From: Verrucomicrobia subdivision 3 bacterium UBA693
GTDB lineage: Bacteria; Verrucomicrobiota; Verrucomicrobiia; Limisphaerales; UBA8199
DNA: 23,061 nucleotides
Assembly (NCBI GenBank): GCA_002298785.1
Contig: DBMR01000122.1
Coordinates: forward strand, 1 to 23,061
Reading direction: 5' to 3'
The position numbers and the translations under genes are program-made. Below the pieces are notes generated by a model. That model was given only the letters and a program-made list of their open reading frames with translations. It was not told where the DNA came from and searched no databases. Below are positions 8,045 to 15,765 of this stretch, piece after piece (positions within the stretch are counted from its first letter, which is position 1; each line of letters opens with the position of its first letter).

Positions 8045-8065
8045 CACCGCCCGAGCAGTGTTAAA
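8040..8065. repeat. 8-bp inverted repeat between pseudopilin and glycosidase genes
   Basis: TTTAACAC (8040-8047) and GTGTTAAA (8058-8065) are perfect inverted arms around a 10-base loop. The TAA stop of the pseudopilin gene is inside the left arm, and the next start codon (8081) is 15 bases after the right arm. The AT-rich stem without a T-tract is a poor intrinsic terminator; an operator or an mRNA hairpin is as likely. Confidence 0.5.
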
Positions 8066-8080
8066 CTGGCCTATACCAAT

Positions 8081-9400
8081 ATGACCAGCTTACCCCTCAC
8101 AAGGCTTGCAGGTCTGATGAGGGTTTGGGTTGGGTGCCTTTGCCTGGCCGCATGTTGGTGTCCCGCGGCGATCATCCCGGATGGCGTGATCCCCAGTGGG
8201 GTGGGAGTTAATATTCATTTCGTCAAGGGACATACCCGCGAACTGGATCAAATCAAAGCGGCGGGTTTCAAGTTCATCCGCATGGACATTCGTTGGGATG
8301 AAACGGAAGTCCGCCGGGGAGTGTACGATTGGTCGGGATACGAGGAATTGCTCAGGAACCTGGACCAGCACGGACTACGAGCCATCCTGATTCTAGATTA
8401 TTCAAACCCCTTGTACGAGCCTAGCGTCACGGCCACCAACCCGATGACCAATTTGCCCCACGAAACGACTGGAGCGCCGCGACGACCGCAGAGCATCGAT
8501 GCTTTTGCGGCCTGGGCCGCGGCCGCCGCACGCCATTTCCGCGGTCGGGAGGTCCTCTGGGAAATTTGGAACGAACCCAACATCGAATTCTGGAGTCCCC
8601 TACCCGACGTCGGGCAATACACAACTCTAGCCCTTGCTACCGCCCGCGCCATTCGCGCGGTTGACCCGAAGGCAGGTATCATCGGCCCCGCGACCTCAGA
8701 GTTTCCGTGGGAATTCCTGGAGTCCTTCTTCCAGTCAGGCATCCTGAATTACCTCGACGCCGTGAGTGTGCATCCCTATCGCAAGCCCGAGCGTCCGCCG
8801 GAGTCCGCGACCGAGGATTTTCAACAACTAAGAAAACTGATCGACCATTACGCCCCAACTGGACGATTGGTACCGATCCTCAGTGGGGAGTGGGGTTACT
8901 CAACCTGGACCCGGGGGGTATCGTTCGAGACCCAAGCCGCATTCGCGGTACGCCAACAACTCAACAATCTCCTCAACGGCATTCCACTCTCAATCTGGTA
9001 CGATTGGATGAACGATGGTGCAAATCCAAACGAGAAGGAAGAAAACTGGGGCACGGTGCTGCCTGACATGCGGCCAAAACCCTCGTACCTGGCACTCAAA
9101 ACCTTCGCGCATGAACTTGCGGGCTTCCGCGTTCAGAAACGCTTGGCGCTCACAAACGCGAAGGATTACGTCCTCCTGTGTGTCAATGCGACCGGCAAAA
9201 CAACACTCGCGGCCTGGACTCTGGGCGAACCACATGCCGTCCAACTGGAGTTGAGCCTCTCCAAATCAGCAAAGGTTTCCCTGGTCGATCTTAAAGGTGC
9301 TCGAACCAAACAAAGACTGGAATCCGGCTCTATCACGCTCCAACTCACTGCCGCCCCTCAATATATCCGACTGGGAACAGGGACAGTGCGTGGCCCTTGA
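8081..9400 (+). CDS. Secreted clan GH-A glycoside hydrolase (GH5/GH39-like)
   Basis: A 439-residue protein with a signal peptide (hydrophobic 10-30, cleavage near CWCPAA) and a TIM-barrel glycosidase domain. WEIWNEPN places the acid/base Glu165 at the end of strand 4, and SGEWGYST places the nucleophile Glu270 at strand 7, the clan GH-A arrangement of retaining enzymes. FIRMDIRWDETEVRRGVYDW, AILILDYSN and AVSVHPYR are further barrel strands. The last 90 residues or so (from about 350) look like a small C-terminal beta domain. The family cannot be settled by eye: GH5 and GH39 relatives both fit. The stop is 16 bases before the GH106 start, so the two are probably an operon acting on the same glycan outside the cytoplasm. 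Confidence 0.8.
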   Translation: MTSLPLTRLAGLMRVWVGCLCLAACWCPAAIIPDGVIPSGVGVNIHFVKGHTRELDQIKAAGFKFIRMDIRWDETEVRRGVYDWSGYEELLRNLDQHGLRAILILDYSNPLYEPSVTATNPMTNLPHETTGAPRRPQSIDAFAAWAAAAARHFRGREVLWEIWNEPNIEFWSPLPDVGQYTTLALATARAIRAVDPKAGIIGPATSEFPWEFLESFFQSGILNYLDAVSVHPYRKPERPPESATEDFQQLRKLIDHYAPTGRLVPILSGEWGYSTWTRGVSFETQAAFAVRQQLNNLLNGIPLSIWYDWMNDGANPNEKEENWGTVLPDMRPKPSYLALKTFAHELAGFRVQKRLALTNAKDYVLLCVNATGKTTLAAWTLGEPHAVQLELSLSKSAKVSLVDLKGARTKQRLESGSITLQLTAAPQYIRLGTGTVRGP

Positions 9401-9416
9401 ATCAACCTTGTGGAAC

Positions 9417-12400
9417 ATGCGGAACGCACATCCATGCGGAGGTTCACGGCAAACCAGGGGTTGGATGAGCAGCCAAGTTGCCCTGCTCCTGGCGCTTTGC
9501 CTGTTTTTCTTGCTGCTGATCTCGAGTTTAGAACTCGCTGCCACGGCTGGCAGTGAGGCCAAGCCTGCAGCCAGCGCGCTCGAAGCGCCTTTCATTCGCC
9601 CGCCGGACTCAGCCCGCCCTTGGGTTTATTGGATCTGGCTAAACGGAAATATTACCAGCAATGGCATCACTGCCGATCTCGAGTCGATGCAGCGAGTGGG
9701 ATTGGGAGGAGCGCTGATCATGGAGGTGGACCAAGGCACGCCGGCTGGGCAGGTGAAATTTGGCAGTCCGGAATGGCGCGCGCTATTTCAACACACCTGC
9801 GCGGAAGCGCGCCGGCTGGGGTTGCAGATAAACATGAACAACGACGCCGGTTGGTGCGGCAGTGGTGGGCCTTGGATCACCCCGGAGTTGTCGATGCAAA
9901 AGGTTGTCTGGAGCGAGACGCAAGTAAACGGTCCGCGATCGCTTCACGAGCGACTGGCTCAACCACCTACGACCCGGGATTTCTACCGTGATATTGCCGT
10001 GCTCGCTTTCCCCACCCTTACCGGAGATTTGGAATCGATGGCCGCCACATCCCCTCGGGTTACCTTGTCGGATAGCCCCGCAGAAGCCATAACCATCACC
10101 GAGGACCTCCGCTTGGCTACTTTTACTTTGCCGAAACCGACGCCGGAAAAACCAAGCTGGCTACAGTTGGAATTCGACCGGCCATATACCGCACGAGAAT
10201 TAACGCTCAGGCTGGGGTTGACCGGTGATCAGTTTTGCCATGGTCTACTGCAGGCCTCTGACGACGGAGTAGTGTTTCGAGACGCAGGCTCCTTCGCCGC
10301 CGAAGCGCGCAAGCTGGTTTTCGATTTTCCGACCACAACCGCCCGCTATTTTCGCTTGTTATTCCACCGACTTCATCCGGACTTGAGCGAGGTGCGTATT
10401 TCGGAACTGGATCTTAGCCCAAGGCTGAGGATCGCACAGATGGAAGGCAAAGGCTGTTTTATGCATCTACAGTCCATTCCGGGGCCGAATCAGTTTCCTG
10501 GACGGGCCCAATATCCCCAGGTACCGAAGGGGTTTGCCATTCCGCGACGACAAATCCTCAATCTCACCTCGCATCTCCATAAGGATGGGCGGCTCGATTG
10601 GGATGTGCCGCCGGGGTCCTGGACGTTGCTCCGCATCGGCCATACCAGCACCGGCGTGGATAATCATCCCGCTCCAGAGGCGGGACGGGGCCTGGAATGC
10701 GACAAACTGAGCAAGGAAGGAATCCAAACGGTCTTTAAGAACTTTCTGAAGAACCTGGTATGGGACAATCGTTCGCATAAACCTGGCCCGGTGATCGCCG
10801 CACACATCGATAGCTGGGAGGTAGATTCGCAAAACTGGACAGGACAATTTCGGGAAGAATTTTTGCTCCGACGTGGCTACGATTTGCTCCCCTTTCTGCC
10901 GGCCTTAACCGGCCGCCCGGTGGACAACCTGGAGATTTCGGAACGGTTTCTTTGGGACTTTCGACAAACGATTGCGGATTTGCTGGTGGAAAATTATGCG
11001 GGCGAGTTTCAGCGACTGGCCAAGCGGCACGGCCTGCGTTTCACCCTTGAAGGCTATGACGCACCTTGCGATGACCTTACCTACGCCAGCCGGGCGGATG
11101 AGCCCATGGGTGAATTCTGGACTTGGCCACCACTTGAAATGGATTACACCTGCACCGCCATGGCCTCAGTGGCCCACACCTACGGCCGTCAGATAATCGG
11201 AGCGGAAGCGTTTACGGCCACAGGCACCGAACGCTGGCTGGGTCATCCGTTTGCCGTGAAACCCTACGGGGATTGGGCTTTTTGCGAGGGTATCAACCGC
11301 TTAGTCGTGCATCGTTACGCCCTGCAACCGTGGACCAATCCCGACCGTGCGCCCGGTATGTCCATGGGGCCTTTTGGACTACACTATGAGCGCACTCAAA
11401 CCTGGTGGGACTATTCCCAGCCCTGGCACGAATACCTGGCCAGGTGCCAATTCCTGCTTCGGCAAGGACGCTACGTCGCGGACATTTGTTATCTCGAGCC
11501 ACAAAACATTCCGCAGCATTGGAGGATCCCCTTCGAGGTCCGGGATCGCAAATATTACCACTTTGATGTTTGCTCTCCCGAAGTCGTCCTGAAACGGATG
11601 TCGGTAAAGAATGGGAGAATTCGTTTGCCAGACGGCATGAGCTACCGATTGCTCGTGCTGCCGGAGGTCGAGACCATGACCCCCGAACTGCTAGACAAAC
11701 TGCGTGAACTCGTTAAGCGTGGTGCAACCTTGCTCGGATGCCCCCCCAAAAAATCGCCTTCACTGATGAACTTCCCGGACTGCGACCTCCAGGTCGGATC
11801 ATTGGTAAAGGATTTATGGGGAACCGGCGACTTTTCTCGGCCGGGCCAACACGCCTTTGGCCACGGCAGGGTCATTTGGGGATCTTTGCCACCGCAGGTG
11901 TTGGCGGACGATGGGATAATTCCCGATTTTCGCCAGGACCCCGGACCGGCCTCACAGGAATTCCGATTTCTCCATCGCAGCCTGCCGGAAGCCGAAGTGT
12001 ACTTCATTGCCAATCCCAGGCTCGCGCGGACCTCCACCTGGTGCGAGTTCCGGGTCGAAAACATGGTTCCACAGCTTTGGTGGCCAGACTCGGGTCGAAT
12101 GGAACCAGTAGCTTCCTATGTGGGAACGAATGGCAAGACCCGGCTACCCTTGACGTTGGAAGCGGCTGGTTCGGTGTTCGTCGTTTTCCGGCAACCAGGC
12201 AAACCTCTACCGGACCATGTCGTTTCAATCCAGCGAGAGGGCCGCAGACTCCTGGATGCTCAAGCCGCTGACGTTGCCACAAATCTAGCCCACGCAACGA
12301 ACGTCGCCGCCTCTGCCTCCTCGCAGGATAAAAACGACTCCACCTTTACGATTGCGGTCTGGGTCAAACCCGACATCGACATTCCGTTGCCCCAGGAAAG

Positions 12401-13535
12401 CAATCACGGCCAGGGTTCGTACATGATGGAACGGAACGATGCAATCTTCGCACCTCCGGGCCATGAGGTCTACAGCAGCCCCGATCATGCCGGAGCGGGG
12501 CTATCGATCGGCCGCAATGGGGTTTGTGTGTTTGAGCATGCCCCCTTCTATTTCCCCCCTATCCTGGTCGCCACTAATCAGCTCACGAACTGGACCCACG
12601 TGGCTGTGGTGTACGACCACGGGATGCCAAGGCTCCATTTAAACGGTAAGTTTGTTCATCAAGGCCTCCAGAGCGCATATACGGTGCACTCTCCTGTGGG
12701 GGTTCAGCATAGGCGTCGCATTGCACCGTTTCAGGGAGGATTGGGTGAATTTCACGGCGAAGACCGCGCCTTGAGCGCTCAGGAAATCAAGGAACTGATG
12801 GGCCAGATGCCGCAGCCCAGTTTTCCCGACCCAATGCCGGCGGTGCAAATCCTCCAGGCTGCGACCGGCGCCTTGCAGGCCCAGGTTTGGGAACCCGGCG
12901 ATTACGAGGTTAGGACGATCCGCGGTAAGACATTCCAGTTCAAAACTGCGGAACCAATCCCGCCAATCGAGCTGAACGGACCCTGGGAACTACGTTTCCC
13001 GCCGGATTCGGGCGCGCCGCCCGTGGTCCATTTTCCCCAGCTCATTTCATGGAGTGAACATGCCGATCCGGGGTTGCGGCATTTCAGCGGCACCGCAACC
13101 TATTTCAAAACTCTCTCCGCCACCGAGCAGCTCTGCGCCACAAATCGCCGGGTATATCTGGATTTGGGGAAGGTGAACGTAATGGCACGAGTGAAACTCA
13201 ACGGCCAAGACCTCGGAGTGCTTTGGAAACCTCCTTTTCGAGTGGAGGTAACGGACGTGATACACACGGGCGCAAATACACTGCAAGTCGAGGTGGTGAA
13301 CTTGTGGGTGAACCAAATGATAGGAGATGAGGCGCTGCCCGATGACACTGTCCGCAATCCCGATGGCACACTAAAGCAATGGCCTGCCTGGCTGGAAAAC
13401 GGTCGCACCCGTCCCACCGGACGCCGCACCTTCAGCACCTGGCCCCTATGGAAAAAGGACGAAGCTCTGCGGGAGTCCGGATTGCTCGGCCCCGTCCAAT
13501 TGCTGAGCGCCGAGACGGTTTGGCTGCAGCCGTGA
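9417..13535 (+). CDS. GH106-type alpha-L-rhamnosidase with an inserted LamG-like domain
   Basis: A 1372-residue secreted protein. The start at ATG 9417 gives an arginine-containing n-region and a long hydrophobic core (VALLLALCLFFLLLISSL); ATG 9465 is an alternative. RPWVYWIWLNGNITSNGI, ADLESMQRVGLGGALIMEVD and INMNNDAGWCGSGGPW are hallmarks of the GH106 family, which removes alpha-L-rhamnose. A discoidin-like segment is near 240-330. Conserved acidic residues in the barrel region include Glu468 (DSWE), Glu545 (LEGYD) and Glu597 (IGAEAFT). Residues about 970-1128 form a concanavalin-like LamG fold (TFTIAVWVKPD, NWTHVAVVYDHG, LHLNGKFV, GGLGEFHGEDRALS). A galactose-binding-like beta-sandwich closes the protein (ELNGPWELRFP, VYLDLGKVNVMARVKLNGQ). 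The LamG insert makes it longer than most relatives. It ends six bases from a convergent gene. Confidence 0.88.
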   Translation: MRNAHPCGGSRQTRGWMSSQVALLLALCLFFLLLISSLELAATAGSEAKPAASALEAPFIRPPDSARPWVYWIWLNGNITSNGITADLESMQRVGLGGALIMEVDQGTPAGQVKFGSPEWRALFQHTCAEARRLGLQINMNNDAGWCGSGGPWITPELSMQKVVWSETQVNGPRSLHERLAQPPTTRDFYRDIAVLAFPTLTGDLESMAATSPRVTLSDSPAEAITITEDLRLATFTLPKPTPEKPSWLQLEFDRPYTARELTLRLGLTGDQFCHGLLQASDDGVVFRDAGSFAAEARKLVFDFPTTTARYFRLLFHRLHPDLSEVRISELDLSPRLRIAQMEGKGCFMHLQSIPGPNQFPGRAQYPQVPKGFAIPRRQILNLTSHLHKDGRLDWDVPPGSWTLLRIGHTSTGVDNHPAPEAGRGLECDKLSKEGIQTVFKNFLKNLVWDNRSHKPGPVIAAHIDSWEVDSQNWTGQFREEFLLRRGYDLLPFLPALTGRPVDNLEISERFLWDFRQTIADLLVENYAGEFQRLAKRHGLRFTLEGYDAPCDDLTYASRADEPMGEFWTWPPLEMDYTCTAMASVAHTYGRQIIGAEAFTATGTERWLGHPFAVKPYGDWAFCEGINRLVVHRYALQPWTNPDRAPGMSMGPFGLHYERTQTWWDYSQPWHEYLARCQFLLRQGRYVADICYLEPQNIPQHWRIPFEVRDRKYYHFDVCSPEVVLKRMSVKNGRIRLPDGMSYRLLVLPEVETMTPELLDKLRELVKRGATLLGCPPKKSPSLMNFPDCDLQVGSLVKDLWGTGDFSRPGQHAFGHGRVIWGSLPPQVLADDGIIPDFRQDPGPASQEFRFLHRSLPEAEVYFIANPRLARTSTWCEFRVENMVPQLWWPDSGRMEPVASYVGTNGKTRLPLTLEAAGSVFVVFRQPGKPLPDHVVSIQREGRRLLDAQAADVATNLAHATNVAASASSQDKNDSTFTIAVWVKPDIDIPLPQESNHGQGSYMMERNDAIFAPPGHEVYSSPDHAGAGLSIGRNGVCVFEHAPFYFPPILVATNQLTNWTHVAVVYDHGMPRLHLNGKFVHQGLQSAYTVHSPVGVQHRRRIAPFQGGLGEFHGEDRALSAQEIKELMGQMPQPSFPDPMPAVQILQAATGALQAQVWEPGDYEVRTIRGKTFQFKTAEPIPPIELNGPWELRFPPDSGAPPVVHFPQLISWSEHADPGLRHFSGTATYFKTLSATEQLCATNRRVYLDLGKVNVMARVKLNGQDLGVLWKPPFRVEVTDVIHTGANTLQVEVVNLWVNQMIGDEALPDDTVRNPDGTLKQWPAWLENGRTRPTGRRTFSTWPLWKKDEALRESGLLGPVQLLSAETVWLQP

Positions 13536-13545
13536 CGACCGTCAC
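13532..13545. repeat. Palindrome joining two convergent stop codons
   Basis: GTGACG-AC-CGTCAC is a 14-base inverted repeat with perfect six-base arms. The TGA of the plus-strand GH106 gene (13533-13535) lies in one arm and the TGA of the minus-strand gene (13544-13542) in the other. The two-base centre is too tight for an RNA hairpin of full length, and no T-tract follows on either strand. Confidence 0.6.
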
Positions 13546-14801
13546 TGGCTCCGTTTGAAGGCCCTGGACAACTTTCCTACACGGTCAGGATCGGCGATCT
13601 TCCCTGCCCCACCCTCGAGCCAGCGGCGAGCAACCTTGCGGACCGCTTCCAAATTGCCGCTGCCGACACCAATCAGGGAGTAAAACTCCCGTTGCTCCAC
13701 TTGCTCATTGGGCAAGGCCCACAAATCCATTCCGGCGGACGAGAAATGCGATGGGTAAGTGCTGTGCGTTTCCGCAGTGACAGGGTGGGACTGGCTGTTG
13801 AGCCAACCGATGGGCCAATGGTCCCACGAATATGAATTCCAACCCCAACCGCCGGTATCCTTGAACGAGTGTTCCTTGATGCGGGTAAAGTCATGGCGAA
13901 AGCCGCCGGCGTCTCCCAAAACACAGAATGTTCCCCCTTCCTGCAAAGGCACGACCAACGCCACACCCGGCGAGTCGTCCAGAAGCTTCCAGGGGCCGCC
14001 CGTGCGTCGCTGGGTCGAATCAAACAATTCACCCGGTGCACGCCGCCAAAATACGTCGTAACGATTGGTTGAATATGCATCCAGCACCGCCAGCGCGTGA
14101 CTATCCCCAGTTCGCGGGTCATGTTCCAAGACGTCGAACCATAGTTTACCCGCGGGGCACAAGCCGATCATCTCCACCGGCTCGCGGGCATAACCGCGAT
14201 TCTGGCCCGGCATTAACGACGAAAAAGTCTGCCGTCGCAAAATGTGGCCGTTCGGGAACGCCCAAAAATCTTCGGTGGCACGGTAGGCCCGGGCGCCGGT
14301 GTCCTGGTTTACACCGAAATACGTCCAGCGCACCCAGACACGTTTGGGACCGCTTTCGATGACATCCACAAAACTGTTCTGCTCCTGTCGCCCAAAGTTG
14401 TTGAACAATTCCGCCCATCCTTCATTCCCTTCGAAAAACTGGAAGCATTGACCCGCTCCACCGGGGAACTCAAACCAGGGGCAATAACTACCTTCATGAC
14501 TGAAAACAAAGCGAAAAGGAAATTGCTCCCAGGCAATCACCAGCGCTCGCTTCGAATTCAGGTCGGCGTGCGGCGGACTGGGCATGGGTCCGACGTATCC
14601 CCCATAAACATAATTCGTCAACTCAAAGAGTGTCACCCCTTTGACTTTCTGGTTGTCAAGCTGCGCCATCCCTATCACCGGCGGCTTGGCGATTACATCA
14701 GCGAGCGCAGACACGACGAAAAGATTTCCGATCAAACCCGCAAACCATAACGTCCGCAATCGGGTCAACAAAGGGCGGAGGCTGATTTGGGGGACGTTCA
14801 T
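13542..14801 (-). CDS. Secreted protein of unknown family
   Basis: A 419-residue protein that I do not recognise. The N-terminus is a signal peptide: an arginine-containing n-region, the hydrophobic LWFAGLIGNLFVVSALA, and a likely cleavage after SALA. The mature part is rich in aromatic residues and predicted-looking beta strands, for example ALVIAWEQFPFRFVFSHEG, RVWVRWTYFGVNQDTGARAY and GVALVVPLQEGGTFCVLGD, with WGWNSYSWDHWPIGWLNSQ and MDLWALPNEQVEQREFYSLI near the end. This suggests an all-beta, perhaps carbohydrate-facing fold; no catalytic motif is identifiable by eye. It is the last gene of the four-gene minus-strand operon, 15 bases after the propeller gene, and shares its export destination with the other three products. 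Confidence 0.75.
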   Translation of the reverse strand: MNVPQISLRPLLTRLRTLWFAGLIGNLFVVSALADVIAKPPVIGMAQLDNQKVKGVTLFELTNYVYGGYVGPMPSPPHADLNSKRALVIAWEQFPFRFVFSHEGSYCPWFEFPGGAGQCFQFFEGNEGWAELFNNFGRQEQNSFVDVIESGPKRVWVRWTYFGVNQDTGARAYRATEDFWAFPNGHILRRQTFSSLMPGQNRGYAREPVEMIGLCPAGKLWFDVLEHDPRTGDSHALAVLDAYSTNRYDVFWRRAPGELFDSTQRRTGGPWKLLDDSPGVALVVPLQEGGTFCVLGDAGGFRHDFTRIKEHSFKDTGGWGWNSYSWDHWPIGWLNSQSHPVTAETHSTYPSHFSSAGMDLWALPNEQVEQREFYSLIGVGSGNLEAVRKVARRWLEGGAGKIADPDRVGKLSRAFKRSQ

Positions 14802-14816
14802 GACTTTGTGAGGTTC

Positions 14817-15740
14817 TTATTTGATCTCCAAAACGTCCACACTGGCGATGGTGCGCATGTGCTCATGATCGGCAAACTTCCAGGTGATCTGTTTACCAGG
14901 AGTAATCTCGATGAGGTGCGGCGCGGTGCCGAGTTGACCGTGACCCAGCCAGTTGCAGATAAGGGTGTTGCCGTTGGACAAACGCTGGAAGCCGGCGACA
15001 AACTTAAGGCCAACGCCGGGGAGGTCATCAGCGTTTATTTGCCAGACCGTCTTGCCGGTGGCGTCCACCTCGAACACCCGTGCACCCCCCGGTAGGTCCC
15101 CGCAGGAGATCAGCGTGCCGCCATTCGGCAATCGCGCGACGCTATGCGGGCCGCCCAACGCCGAAATTTCGCGCACGACTCTGCCTTCCGCGTCGTATTC
15201 ACGCACCACCTGTTCGCCATAATGCGCCACCAGGTAATGCCCATCGTCCAGGCGCCGCGCGTTGCGCATGTAAAGATGCCCGCCATCCTTGCCCTCAGGC
15301 AGCAGGTGAATCTCCTTGGCGATGCGGCCCGATGACTCAACCTCCAGCAACCGGCCGCCGTTACATTCACCAATAAAGGTCAGCCCGTTCGTCAACCTCT
15401 GGCAGGCATAGATTTCGCTCTTTGATTGGAACTCGAAGACCACGCGCTTCTCCCGGGTGACCTCTTTTACTCCGTGACCGGTGTTGAACAACAAGTTTCC
15501 ATTGGGCAACACCGATAAATCGTTGCAGCTCGCAGCGGGGTATTCCCACTCAATTTTACCCGCACCGGAGACCAAAAAGATTTTACCCTGCGAATAATCC
15601 GCGCAAGCAAAAGCGCGCTTGGGGGCGTCTGATGGTGGTTTCGACAGGACACCCTGCTGGGCACACGCTCGCCCAGTCAGCAGGGCAGTCCCCGCAAGCA
15701 GGAGGAACGTGCTTGTCACCCGCCGTATCGGTGTGCTCAT
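14817..15740 (-). CDS. Secreted beta-propeller protein
   Basis: A 307-residue protein starting at ATG 15740 (MSTPIRRVTSTFLLLAG), with a signal peptide ending near GRACAQQG. The reading frame stays open further upstream to 15872, but that part overlaps the preceding gene and is not signal-like. The mature protein is built of repeated blades with the pattern D/N-G-x-x-L-(I/F/V): DLSVLPNGNLLFNTGHGVKE, RLTNGLTFIGE, RLDDGHYLVAHYGE, RLPNGGTLISCGD and RLSNGNTLICNW, ending HLIEITPGKQITWKFADH. This fits a six- or seven-bladed PQQ/NHL-like propeller. No cofactor or metal site is obvious. It is third in the minus-strand operon, 25 bases after the HzsA-related gene, and may be a docking or ligand-binding subunit for the two cytochrome proteins. 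Confidence 0.82.
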   Translation of the reverse strand: MSTPIRRVTSTFLLLAGTALLTGRACAQQGVLSKPPSDAPKRAFACADYSQGKIFLVSGAGKIEWEYPAASCNDLSVLPNGNLLFNTGHGVKEVTREKRVVFEFQSKSEIYACQRLTNGLTFIGECNGGRLLEVESSGRIAKEIHLLPEGKDGGHLYMRNARRLDDGHYLVAHYGEQVVREYDAEGRVVREISALGGPHSVARLPNGGTLISCGDLPGGARVFEVDATGKTVWQINADDLPGVGLKFVAGFQRLSNGNTLICNWLGHGQLGTAPHLIEITPGKQITWKFADHEHMRTIASVDVLEIK

Positions 15741-15765
15741 AAGAGTTTTGAGACAACGTCGCTCG

